NCBI GenBank assembly: GCA_037442205.1
Contig: JBBIQS010000016.1
Location: forward strand, 37,096-101,095
Length of the DNA stretch: 64,000 nt
Origin: JBBIQS01 sp037442205
Lineage (GTDB): Bacteria > Myxococcota > Myxococcia > Myxococcales > UBA5297
Reading direction: 5' to 3'
Below are positions 1-7,482 of this stretch, in pieces. The number at the start of each line of letters is the position of its first letter. Within the stretch, counting starts at the first letter, position 1. Below the pieces are notes generated by a model, which ran no database searches, was not told the origin of the DNA, and worked only from the letters and a program-made list of their open reading frames with translations. The translations under genes and the position numbers were made by a program.

Positions 1-286
1 CGCGCACCGGGATCTTGTTGGCCTCGGTGAGCTTGCGAAAGGCGGCCTCGCGCAGCGGCTTGATGCCGGCTCCGGCGGTGTAGTGGGTCTGCCCGTCGCG
101 CAGCGCCTTCTCGATCGCCGCCAGAATGTGCCCGGGCACCGCGAACGACGGATCGCCCGACTCCAGCCGGTAGACCTTCTTGCCCTTGGCCTGGGCCTCC
201 AGCAGCCGGTCGCGGACGGTGACGATGCCGCCCAGGGGAATGGAATCGGCCACGTGCTGGGCCCTGCCCTGCCGCTCGGAAGTCAT
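1..286 (-). CDS. Class I/II PLP-dependent aminotransferase, N-terminal part (cut by window edge)
   Basis: Only the first 95 codons are in the window; the rest lies beyond position 1. The visible N-terminus carries the fold-type I aminotransferase pattern: a short lead helix (VADSIPLGGIVTVRDRLLEA), then YRLESGDPSF, then a helix HILAAIEKALRDG followed by THYTAGAGIKPLREA. This matches the substrate-loop and first-domain region of aspartate/aromatic-type aminotransferases (established family knowledge). The catalytic lysine is not in view, so substrate cannot be called. ATG has a GAAAGG-type Shine-Dalgarno about 8 nt upstream. Confidence 0.85.
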   Translation of the reverse strand, partial: MTSERQGRAQHVADSIPLGGIVTVRDRLLEAQAKGKKVYRLESGDPSFAVPGHILAAIEKALRDGQTHYTAGAGIKPLREAAFRKLTEANKIPVR

Positions 287-556
287 GGTTGGCGCCTTTC
301 GCTGGGGTTGCCGACCCTTCCGACTGGCAGGGCCCGGCCTCGCTCACCCGGCGCAGACTGCGCTCGCCCTCCGGATTCCTCAAGCAATTCGCCCTGTTGA
401 CCCCTGCTCCCTATCCGCTGCCGAACACCGCGCGCCGGAAAGATGAGCTGTGATGGCGGCCTGCGGACACCTTGGCTAAGTGGCGCGTGGCCGGGAAGGG
501 GCTTTCGGCGGTCCTAGATGGGCGCCGACAGGTCAACCTCGAGAAGGAGGGCCGGC

Positions 557-1534
557 TTGATCACTTCGTTGAAGCTTCCGAGCTCGAGCACCGAGGATGC
601 GAGGATCACCGCCGAGTGGGCCGATTTCATGACCGAGGCGCAGCAGCAGCGCTTCGTGGACGAAGTCAGCTGCCACCTTCGCTCGCTGGGCTGCGACTTC
701 GAGTGCCGCCAGGGGGCGGTGCTGTTGCGGACCAAGGCCAGGCGCAAGCCGCAGCAGCTGGGGCTGCTCAACCTGGCCCAGCACTGCGCCCGCATGGAGG
801 CGAGCAGCTGGCCGGCGCTGATCTCGGCGCACTTCGAGCGGCTGTTCGCCTCGCGCTCGGAGGACGAGGCGCTGCGGCGGGACTCGGCGGACTTCGAGAA
901 GGTCCGTCACTCGCTCAAGGTGCGGATCTTCCCCAGCGAGAACCTGGAGTTGCCGCTGCGCGACAGGCTGGTGTGGCGCCAGGCGGCGCCCGGGATGTCG
1001 GCGGTGCTGGTGTTCGACCTGCCGTCGGCGGCGCGCACGGTGATCCGCGAGGAAGCGCGGCAATGGCAGCGCACCGACGAGGCGCTGTTCGAGATCGGCC
1101 TGGCCAACGTGCGCGCCCAGGACCCGGTGCGCCGCCAGCAGTTGACGCTGTCCGATGAGGCCGGGGTGTCAGTGACCGCGCTGGCCGGGGACACCTTCTT
1201 CACCAGCAGCCACGCGCTGTTCCTGGACGAGTACCTGCCGCCGGGCTCCGACGGGGCGGTGGTGGCCATCCCGAACCGGCAGGTGGTGCTCTTCTACCCG
1301 CTGATTGACCTCAAGGTGGTGGGGGCGATCAACGCGATGATTCCGCTGGCGCAGCGCATGTTCCGCAACGGCCCGGGCTCGATCTGCCCCGACCTCTACT
1401 GGTTCAAGCACGGCCAGCTGACCCTGCTGCCCAGCCGGCTGGAGGGCCGCACCCTGTCGTTCGAACCGCCGGAGGAGTTCGTCGAGGCCCTGGGGCGGCT
1501 GTTCGCACACTGGGAGAGGTTCGCGCTGCAGTAG
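557..1534 (+). CDS. Conserved hypothetical protein, 325 aa
   Basis: Soluble protein with no signal peptide or membrane segment. I do not recognise the family with certainty; the C-terminal half (GDTFFTSSHALFLDEYLPP, then a VVAIPNRQVVLFYPL strand and an NAMIPLAQRMF helix) looks loosely like the DUF1444/YtpQ type of cytoplasmic protein, an inference only. I chose the TTG at 557 because it is preceded by a strong GAAGGAGG ribosome site with a 6-nt spacer; an in-frame ATG at 518 adds 13 basic, Ser/Arg-rich residues and lacks such a site. An ATG at 629 is a third option. It stands alone, divergent from the aminotransferase. Confidence 0.75.
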   Translation: MITSLKLPSSSTEDARITAEWADFMTEAQQQRFVDEVSCHLRSLGCDFECRQGAVLLRTKARRKPQQLGLLNLAQHCARMEASSWPALISAHFERLFASRSEDEALRRDSADFEKVRHSLKVRIFPSENLELPLRDRLVWRQAAPGMSAVLVFDLPSAARTVIREEARQWQRTDEALFEIGLANVRAQDPVRRQQLTLSDEAGVSVTALAGDTFFTSSHALFLDEYLPPGSDGAVVAIPNRQVVLFYPLIDLKVVGAINAMIPLAQRMFRNGPGSICPDLYWFKHGQLTLLPSRLEGRTLSFEPPEEFVEALGRLFAHWERFALQ

Positions 1535-1663
1535 CGAGCCGCGGAGTCCGTTCAGCGAGACCGCCCGAGGGCCGCGAGCGCGCGCGTCGAGGCGAACGCT
1601 GTGAAGGTGCGGCGGACCTGTCCTCGCTCGCGGACTACGGCGAATCTGACCGCCGGACAGGAC

Positions 1664-2299
1664 TCAGGTCGTTCGCCCGGTTGGCGGGAAGTAGCGCTCG
1701 AACAGCTCGCCGATCGCGTCATTGCGATGCTCGGCCACAAGGTCGAGGGCAGTCATCCTCATCCAACCCTGGACCGTGGGATCCGCCCCAAACTGAAGAA
1801 GCAGCTCAACCATCGGCAGGTTTGACAGCCGAATGGCTTCTACCAGAGCCGTGTCTCCGATCGTCTTCTCGTCGTGGGCGTTCACCGGCGAACCCGCCTG
1901 GAGCAAGAGCCGCGCGGTGCGGACATCGCCCGATTGGACCGCGCAGACAAGCGGCGTCCGACCGAGATCATCGAACCAAGTCAAGGCGACTCTTCCACCA
2001 GCAGCGAGGAGCGCCGAGAGAGTCTCGAAATGACCGTTTCGTGCCGCGTGATGAACAGAGGTCCCGCCGCCCTCGACGTGTACTTCACTCGCGACCAGGG
2101 CGCCCAAGCCGACAAGGCAGCGCACACGAGACAGCGTCCCCTCCGGCCCCACGCTGAGAACCGTTGAAACGGTAAGGCCGGTCTCTCCTGTGGCCAGCAC
2201 ATGATTCGCGTTTCCGATTGCTCCGATCGCCCTGACAATCTCTCCGCACTGCCCAGACCGAATTGCCTCCACCAGCATGCGGTCATAGTCCTCGCTCAT
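1664..2299 (-). CDS. Ankyrin-repeat protein
   Basis: A 211-residue cytoplasmic protein built of ankyrin repeats. Clear repeat cores are seen at roughly residues 80-112 (GTSVHHAARNGHFETLSALLAAG), 113-145 (GRTPLVCAVQSGDVRTARLLLQAG) and 150-182 (DTALVEAIRLSNLPMVELLLQFG), with a capping repeat after (MTALDLVAEHRNDAIGELFER). Ankyrin repeats bind other proteins; the partner cannot be told. Start ATG follows AAGGGTGAAGTT. Third codon positions are much richer in A/T than in neighbouring genes (frequent gaa, gga, aat, tct), which suggests an acquired or fast-evolving gene. Confidence 0.85.
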   Translation of the reverse strand: MSEDYDRMLVEAIRSGQCGEIVRAIGAIGNANHVLATGETGLTVSTVLSVGPEGTLSRVRCLVGLGALVASEVHVEGGGTSVHHAARNGHFETLSALLAAGGRVALTWFDDLGRTPLVCAVQSGDVRTARLLLQAGSPVNAHDEKTIGDTALVEAIRLSNLPMVELLLQFGADPTVQGWMRMTALDLVAEHRNDAIGELFERYFPPTGRTT

Positions 2300-2350
2300 A
2301 ACTTCACCCTTACTGAAACTGGGGGCCGGGCAGAGGAAGAGGACCCAGTC

Positions 2351-2773
2351 TCATGGTCCGCTCGCGCACTTCACGACGCGCGGAAGCTTGAGGGAAATCT
2401 CGCCCTTCACGTCAGCAAGTGCGCGCGACAAGGGGCCCAGCAAGCAGTTCTTGGCGATCCCGTCGAGGCGCTCGGCCGCAATCCCCTTGGCTGTCAGTGC
2501 GATGGTCCAGGCGCCATCGGCGCTTCGTTTGGCGTCCACGAGGACGCGCCCGCTCTGATAGGCGACGCATTGCTCTTCGAACACGTCCTGCAGACAGCGG
2601 TACTCCGCCTTCCAATACCCCGAGCGAAGGCGTTGCGTGATCTCTGATCGGCGTGAAATGCCAATTGGCGACCGACTCACCCCGGCGTCAGGTTCGGCCG
2701 CGGAAGCAGTGGTCACAAGAAGCAACAGCAATAGCGCCACCGGGGCGGCGGCACAGACACGCAGATTCCCCAC
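2351..2773 (-). CDS. Small secreted hypothetical protein
   Basis: About 140 residues. I chose the GTG at 2773 because it follows GGGAGGG with a 6-nt spacer and places a textbook signal peptide at the very N-terminus (basic VGNLR, then a Leu-rich core, then TASA before AEPD). Longer in-frame starts would put 21 Arg/Pro-rich residues ahead of the signal. The mature part (about 115 aa) has three cysteines (RCLQDVFEEQC and KNC, plus a C-terminal VVKC), compatible with disulphides in the periplasm. No family recognised. It lies 51 bp upstream of the ankyrin gene on the same strand and shares its weaker GC bias. Confidence 0.65.
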   Translation of the reverse strand: MGNLRVCAAAPVALLLLLLVTTASAAEPDAGVSRSPIGISRRSEITQRLRSGYWKAEYRCLQDVFEEQCVAYQSGRVLVDAKRSADGAWTIALTAKGIAAERLDGIAKNCLLGPLSRALADVKGEISLKLPRVVKCASGP

Positions 2774-2854
2774 CGGAGCCCTCCCTCTGGTTCGAGCCGA
2801 CGCCGCACCCGGGACGCGCGGCATCGGCGCGCACAATCCGCTGCAGGTTCGCAG

Positions 2855-3958
2855 CTACTTCACGCTCGCCCAGCTCGAGTCGCCGTTGGCCCAGCGGCTG
2901 ATCCAGGCTTTGAGAGCGATGCCGCCGTTGGGCTGGGAGATGTGGTCGAAGCCGCCGACCATCACGTGCTGCGAGCCGGCCAGCTGGAAGTAGCGGGCGT
3001 TGCTGCTCGGGTCGTAGTGAGAGGTCAGAAGGGCGTCGGTGGCGGTCTCGAAGTCGGTCCCCGAGGTCGAGTAGCCGAAGTACTGCCGGATGACTCCGTC
3101 GCTGCGGTAGTCGAGCAGCCCGAAGCGGCGATTGGGATAGCTGGTGCTGAGCCAGCTCAGCAGCGCCGCGGGCTCGGTCGCGCAGTTGGTGCAGGCCGGC
3201 GGAATGGTGACGTTCCAGGCCTGCAGCCAGGCCGCGTAGCGCCCGCCGACCGCGGGAACCAGCGGCGAGCAGTCGGCCAGGGCGTGCACCTCGGCCGCGG
3301 GGAACGCCGCGGCGTAGCGGGCGTAGTTGAACTGCGCCCCGTAGCCCCCGGCGCTCGAGCCCGACAGCCAGATCTTGCCCGCCTGCGGGAAGGTGGCCGT
3401 CAGCCGCTTGAGGAAGGCGTCCATGTTGGCCGCGCCCTTGTGGAAAGCCTTCTTGTCCGGCTTGGTGGAGTCGTAGGTGCGCACCGCGTCGCCGGCGAAG
3501 ATGTCGCCGGTGCAGTAGGGAATGAAGATGAAGCTGGCGTCCTTGAACGGGTTCTCGGGATCGGTCCGGTCGACGATGGCCTCGCTGGCGAGGGGCAGTT
3601 GGTCGAACTCGGCCTTGGTGAAGCCGGTCGCCATGTTGGCCGCCGTGTTGTAGACGAAGCACGTCGCGTAGTCCCAGCAGGCGCCGCCGCCCTCCATGTA
3701 GACCAGCACGTCCTTGCTCTTGCTGCTCAGGTTGACCCCGATGCCGGTGGCGGCGCCGTTGCCGCAGGCCGAGTCGGGGAAGTCCACCCAGGTCCAGGTG
3801 TTCACCGGAGCGGTGATCGGATTTCCCTGCACGCCGGCATCAGAGCTGAGCTCGTTGGTGTTTCCGGCGTCGGCCGAGCTGCCAGAGCCGCCGCAGCCCG
3901 CGAGCAGCACGGCCAGCGACAGGGCGAGGACCGCGGACAGGATCGAAGATCGGGACAT
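2855..3958 (-). CDS. Pectinacetylesterase/Notum-family lipoprotein (serine hydrolase)
   Basis: A 367-residue predicted lipoprotein: lipobox VLLAGC with the lipidated Cys at residue 22, followed by a Ser/Gly/Asn-rich tether. The body matches the pectinacetylesterase family (alpha/beta hydrolase fold): VYMEGGGACWDYATC near 87-100, nucleophile elbow GSSAGGYG with Ser202, and C-terminal FDHISQPN-type His region (SQHVMVGGFDHI). These enzymes remove O-acetyl or O-acyl groups; in bacteria the substrate is usually unknown. Start ATG at 3958 follows GAGGAGAACCCC; a longer in-frame start 27 nt upstream would bury the signal peptide. Multiple Cys pairs fit an exported protein. Confidence 0.85.
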   Translation of the reverse strand: MSRSSILSAVLALSLAVLLAGCGGSGSSADAGNTNELSSDAGVQGNPITAPVNTWTWVDFPDSACGNGAATGIGVNLSSKSKDVLVYMEGGGACWDYATCFVYNTAANMATGFTKAEFDQLPLASEAIVDRTDPENPFKDASFIFIPYCTGDIFAGDAVRTYDSTKPDKKAFHKGAANMDAFLKRLTATFPQAGKIWLSGSSAGGYGAQFNYARYAAAFPAAEVHALADCSPLVPAVGGRYAAWLQAWNVTIPPACTNCATEPAALLSWLSTSYPNRRFGLLDYRSDGVIRQYFGYSTSGTDFETATDALLTSHYDPSSNARYFQLAGSQHVMVGGFDHISQPNGGIALKAWISRWANGDSSWASVK

Positions 3959-4092
3959 GGGGTTCTCCTCGAGAGAGCGCCTCACTCTAACGCGCTCGCT
4001 GCCGCGCTGCTGCCAACGCCGGCCCGGGCCGCCTGTGAAAAGCGAAACTGTTCACCGGGCGTCAATGGCCTCTTTCGGACGACAACCGGAGG

Positions 4093-4932
4093 CTAGAAGG
4101 TGCGGGTCTCGCCGACCTGCAGCTCCATGAGCTGGGCCTTGACCCCACGGGCCTTGAGCTCCTTGGCGAATTCGGCCGGCCTGCCGGTGAGCACCGGGAA
4201 GGTGCCGAAGTGCATGGGGATGATGGTCTTGGGCTTGAGATAGCTGGCGGCGATCGCCGCGCCCTTGGGATCCATCGTGAAGTGCCCGCCGATGGGGCAG
4301 ATCATGACGGTGGGGGCGTAGCGCTCGGCGACCAGCTTCATGTCGCCGTAGACGTCGGTGTCGCCGGTGTGGAGGATGGTCGGCCCGCCCTTGATCTTGA
4401 TCACGAAGCCCACCGGATTGCCGCCGGGCAGCGTCGGCGTGCCCTGGTCGCGCACCAGCTCCGAGCCGTGGATCGCCGGGACCATCGCCACCGTCACCTC
4501 TTCGTCGAGGACCAGCGGCCCGCCGACGTTGCCGGTGGTCTCGAAGCCGGCCTGTCCCTGGGGGAAGCCCAGCGCGGCCACCAGGTTGCGGGCCAGGTCG
4601 GAGGTGGCCACCAGCTTGGCCCCGGTCTTCTCCGCCAGCTCGACGGTGTCGCCGACGTGATCCTGGTGCCCGTGGCTCAGGAGGATGTAGTCGACCTTGG
4701 CGGTCTTGGCGGCCAGATCCTTGCCGGTGGCCTGGGGATTCTTCAGCCAGGGATCGATGGCCAGCACCAGGCCCTTGGGCGTCCTGACCACGAAGGCCGA
4801 GTGCCCGAGCCAGGTGATCTCGGTCTTGCCGCTGGGCGTCGCTGGAGCGGCCGGGGCTGCGGGAGTGGCCGCCTCGGCGGCGACGGCCGCGGCGGGGAGG
4901 GCCAGCCACAGGGCGGCGAAAAGGGTGCGCAC
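4093..4932 (-). CDS. Exported metal-dependent hydrolase, metallo-beta-lactamase fold (UPF0173-like)
   Basis: A 279-residue protein with a signal peptide (MRTLFAALWLALPAAAVAAEA) and a short Ala/Pro linker, then a complete UPF0173/YtkL-type metallo-beta-lactamase domain. The zinc signature HxHxDH is present as SHGHQDH (residues 86-92), followed by a second metal ligand region AIHG near 163, HTGD near 189 and the C-terminal IPMHFGT histidine. Members of this family are usually cytoplasmic and about 225 aa, so the export signal is notable. The likely reaction is hydrolysis of an unidentified (lactone, thioester or phosphodiester) substrate. SD-like GGAGG lies 8 nt upstream of ATG. Confidence 0.88.
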   Translation of the reverse strand: MRTLFAALWLALPAAAVAAEAATPAAPAAPATPSGKTEITWLGHSAFVVRTPKGLVLAIDPWLKNPQATGKDLAAKTAKVDYILLSHGHQDHVGDTVELAEKTGAKLVATSDLARNLVAALGFPQGQAGFETTGNVGGPLVLDEEVTVAMVPAIHGSELVRDQGTPTLPGGNPVGFVIKIKGGPTILHTGDTDVYGDMKLVAERYAPTVMICPIGGHFTMDPKGAAIAASYLKPKTIIPMHFGTFPVLTGRPAEFAKELKARGVKAQLMELQVGETRTF

Positions 4933-4998
4933 GTCGGGCCTCCTTCAATGGGGAGGCCCGACTCTAGGACAGCTCGGGCGAGCGTGACACCCTTTCGT

Positions 4999-5184
4999 TC
5001 AGCTCTGGTCGGGCTCGCCCAGGTTCAGGTTGACGCGCTCGGTCTCTTCGTCGCCCTCGGCCTGGCCGGGGGTTTTTCCGGGGCCGGGGAGGCGGGTTCC
5101 CGGCAGCGGCTCGTCCTGGGCCTGGCGACGGGGCAGGGTCACGTCCGGGCGATTCTGGTGGTTCTTCTGGCTGCGATTGGCCAT
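4999..5184 (-). CDS. Small disordered hydrophilic protein (61 aa)
   Basis: Starts MANRSQKNHQNRP and ends with an acidic DEETERVNLNLGEPDQS. It is rich in Gln, Asn, Pro, Gly and charged residues and looks disordered. The ATG at 5184 has AAGGAG nine bases upstream, but that ribosome site sits in the loop and right arm of a perfect 10-bp hairpin (5186-5220). It is the next gene after the Cys-rich lipoprotein on the same strand, 51 bp downstream of that stop. Function unknown; the basic N-terminus and acidic C-terminus recall small nucleic-acid-binding or stress proteins, but this is only a guess. Confidence 0.55.
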   Translation of the reverse strand: MANRSQKNHQNRPDVTLPRRQAQDEPLPGTRLPGPGKTPGQAEGDEETERVNLNLGEPDQS

Positions 5185-5185
5185 G

Positions 5186-5220
5186 GGCGCCGCTCCTTCG
5201 AAAAAGGAAAGAGCGGCGCC
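5186..5220 (-). promoter_or_regulatory. Perfect inverted repeat sequestering the Shine-Dalgarno of the 61-aa gene
   Basis: Arms GGCGCCGCTC and GAGCGGCGCC (10 bp, perfect) separated by 15 nt. Read on the minus strand, the right arm ends one base before the ATG at 5184 and includes the last three bases of AAGGAG. No uridine tract follows, so translation control or mRNA processing between the two genes fits better than termination. Confidence 0.55.
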
Positions 5221-5235
5221 TGGATCCGGCAAGGC

Positions 5236-6147
5236 CTACCGGCAGCCGGACGCCGGGCACGGCGGATAGCAGCCGACGATGTCCGAGGCGTTGGGCCCGT
5301 TCGGGTCCGGCTGCTCGGGCAGGCAGCGATTGACCTGGTCGGCGAAGGTGTAGCAGGCGCTGACGACCCCGCCCGGGGTGGCCGGGCAGTTGCCCGTCGC
5401 CGGGCAGTCGATGATGCAGTAGCGGTCCTTGTTGAAGGAGTTGACGTAGCAGATCCCGCCCTCGGGGCAGTCGGCCGAGCTGAGGCAGAAGCCGCAGTAC
5501 TGGTGGGAGGGAGCGCAGTGCCTGGACAGCGGCAGGCAGACGTGGAGGCCGTTGAGATCGAAGCAGCCGCGCCCGCCGCCGCAGCCGTTGGGATCGGTGC
5601 CGCTGCAGCTCTTGGCGCAGTAGCCGGTGCCGTCCTGAGTGAGGAAGACCGCATCGGGATCGGCGCAGTCCACCGCCGAGCTGGCCGGGGCGCAGAAGCC
5701 GCGCTTGAGGCAGGCCTTCACCTGCAGCCGCGAGGGGGTGCCGCCGTCCACCGGGTTGGCGATGTCCTTGGTCCCGCAGTAGTAGTAGCCAGGGCAGTCG
5801 GCGTCGCTCTGGCAGTCCTGCTTGGTGCAGTAGGCCGCCGGGTCGCCCTGGCCCCCGACGCACAGGAAGCCGTCGGCGCAGTCGCGCTGGCCGTTGGTGC
5901 CGCAGCTGAAGCCGAACTTGCCGGTGGCGAAGGGCATGTTGTTGGGCTGGCAGACCAGCGTCCCGCTGGTGTCGCGGCAGTCGTAGCCGTTGGGGCAGTC
6001 GGTGTGCTGCGCGCACTTGAGCATGCACTTGTCGCCGACGCAGACGTTGCCCGGCTTGCACTTGCTGGGGTCGCAGGTGGTGGTCTGGTGCTCGCTACAG
6101 GCGCTGAGCACCAGCAACGTCGACAGGCACAACGGGGTCAACCTCAT
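5236..6147 (-). CDS. Cys-rich lipoprotein
   Basis: 303 residues with a lipoprotein signal (MRLTPLCLSTLLVLSAC, lipidated Cys17) and then about 35 further cysteines. Repeating segments have the form C-x2-DxDCPxG-x-C (CAQHTDCPNGYDC, CQSDADCPGYYYC, CLSSADCPEGGIC), like the dickkopf/EGF-like disulphide modules common in myxobacterial outer-surface lipoproteins. Expected at the outer membrane, periplasmic or surface face, stabilised by disulphides. The gene is divergent (105-bp gap) from two thioredoxin-like lipoproteins, which may be relevant to its disulphide formation (inference). Start chosen at the ATG giving the signal peptide; the reading frame is open far upstream but only antisense to other genes. 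Confidence 0.85.
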   Translation of the reverse strand: MRLTPLCLSTLLVLSACSEHQTTTCDPSKCKPGNVCVGDKCMLKCAQHTDCPNGYDCRDTSGTLVCQPNNMPFATGKFGFSCGTNGQRDCADGFLCVGGQGDPAAYCTKQDCQSDADCPGYYYCGTKDIANPVDGGTPSRLQVKACLKRGFCAPASSAVDCADPDAVFLTQDGTGYCAKSCSGTDPNGCGGGRGCFDLNGLHVCLPLSRHCAPSHQYCGFCLSSADCPEGGICYVNSFNKDRYCIIDCPATGNCPATPGGVVSACYTFADQVNRCLPEQPDPNGPNASDIVGCYPPCPASGCR

Positions 6148-6252
6148 GACGGCCTCGCCAAGCATGTGGGTGATCGAAAGAATCCGAGCGTAGAAAATCC
6201 CCGGCCCAAACGCTAGACTTTCCCGCTTGCCCGCACGAAGAGGGAGCCGCCC

Positions 6253-6930
6253 ATGTCGAGAAACCTCGTCGCAGTCGCCGCCGCCGTCGCCACGCTGCTC
6301 TCCGGATGCGGTCCGTCGGCCCCGCCGCCGCAGCAGGACCCCGGGCTGGACATGCCCTCCGACGGCTCGCCCTATGCCGCTCCCCCGTACGGCCTGACCA
6401 AGGGAGAGACGCTGCGGAACATCGAGCTGTTCGGCTACCGGGTCTATCCCAACGACTGGCAGGTGGTCCGCCTGTCGGAGTTCTACGACCCCAACGGCAA
6501 CAAGGGCCCCAACGGCGTTCCGCTCAAGCTGCTGGCGATCAACGTCTCGGCGCTGTGGTGCTCGGTCTGCCGCTGGGAGGCGCCGATCCTGGAGGAGACC
6601 TGCAAGGCCAACCGGGCCAAGGGCCTGGCCTGCTACACCGGCATCTTCGAGAACGCTGCCCAGGATCCGGCGGCGCGCAAGGACGTCAACAGCTGGGCCA
6701 GCGACTACAAGATCGACTATCCGATCGTCCTCGACAGCGCCTTCGTCTGGGGCGCCTTCTTCAATAAGACCGCCACCCCGATGAACATGTTCGTCGATCC
6801 CAAGACGATGAAGATCATCGAGGTGACGATCGGTGCCGACATGAAGCAGATGAAGTCCTTCCTGCTCGGCGCCATCCCCGACGCCGACACCACCGCTCTC
6901 GACGCGGCGATTGCCCAGCAGGGCGGCTAG
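6253..6930 (+). CDS. Thioredoxin-fold lipoprotein (AhpC/TSA-TlpA-like)
   Basis: 225 residues; lipobox TLLSGC with lipidated Cys19, Pro-rich tether, then a thioredoxin-like domain. The redox motif is C103-S-V-C106 in ALWCSVCRWEAPILEE, with the expected cis-Pro region at TATPMNMFVDP (about residues 175-185). Likely a membrane-tethered thiol-disulphide oxidoreductase or peroxiredoxin-like protein in the periplasm. GAGGGAG precedes the ATG. It is first in an operon with a TlpA homologue (15-nt gap) and a beta-barrel protein. The extra conserved-looking Cys in EETCKANRAKGLAC may be structural. Confidence 0.85.
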   Translation: MSRNLVAVAAAVATLLSGCGPSAPPPQQDPGLDMPSDGSPYAAPPYGLTKGETLRNIELFGYRVYPNDWQVVRLSEFYDPNGNKGPNGVPLKLLAINVSALWCSVCRWEAPILEETCKANRAKGLACYTGIFENAAQDPAARKDVNSWASDYKIDYPIVLDSAFVWGAFFNKTATPMNMFVDPKTMKIIEVTIGADMKQMKSFLLGAIPDADTTALDAAIAQQGG

Positions 6931-6945
6931 TCCCCGGAGATCGCC

Positions 6946-7482
6946 ATGACCTCCCTGCTTCGCCCCCTGGCGCTGCTGCTCGCCCTGGCGGCGTCGGGCT
7001 GCGCCGGCGCCCGCGCCAGCTCCCAGGCCTCGGACTTCACCCTCCCCTCGGTCGACGGCACGCCGCTGACGCTCTCCGAGCACCTGGGCAAGAAGGTGAT
7101 CTTGCTCAACTTCTGGGCAACCTGGTGCCAGCCCTGCGCCCACGAGCTGCCCCACCTGCAGGCGCTGTGGGACAAGTACCAGGGCAAGGATCTGCTGATC
7201 CTCGGCGTGGCCATGGACGGCCCGGAGAGCGTGGCCAACGTGGCCCCCTTCGTCCGCCGCAGCCACCTCTCCTTCCCGGTGCTGCTCGACGAGGAGACCC
7301 GCGCGGTCAGCCTCTACAACCCGCACCGCTCGGCCCCGTTCAACGTGCTGATCGACCGCAGCGGGGCGGTGGCCAAGACCTTCGAAGGCTTCAACCCCGG
7401 CGACGAGGTCGAGCTGGAGAAGGCGCTGGCCGCCCTGCTCGAGCCGGCCGCCCCCGCCGCCCCGGCGGCCGCGGCCCCGTAG
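6946..7482 (+). CDS. TlpA/ResA-like thioredoxin lipoprotein
   Basis: 178 residues: lipobox AASGC (Cys19), then the TlpA/ResA signature DFTLPSVDGTPLTLSEHLGKK and the active site FWATWC61QPC64AHELPHL. Family members reduce disulphides in periplasmic proteins, often apocytochromes. The domain ends near 165 with an Ala/Pro tail. GGAG lies 7 nt upstream of ATG; its TAG stop abuts the ATG of the next gene, indicating co-translation. Second redox lipoprotein of a three-gene operon. Confidence 0.9.
   Translation: MTSLLRPLALLLALAASGCAGARASSQASDFTLPSVDGTPLTLSEHLGKKVILLNFWATWCQPCAHELPHLQALWDKYQGKDLLILGVAMDGPESVANVAPFVRRSHLSFPVLLDEETRAVSLYNPHRSAPFNVLIDRSGAVAKTFEGFNPGDEVELEKALAALLEPAAPAAPAAAAP

Noticed and set aside
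4052..4948. 298-codon minus-strand frame overlapping the MBL-fold gene
   Set aside because: Same-strand shadow in another frame; the MBL motifs are in the 4093-4932 frame.
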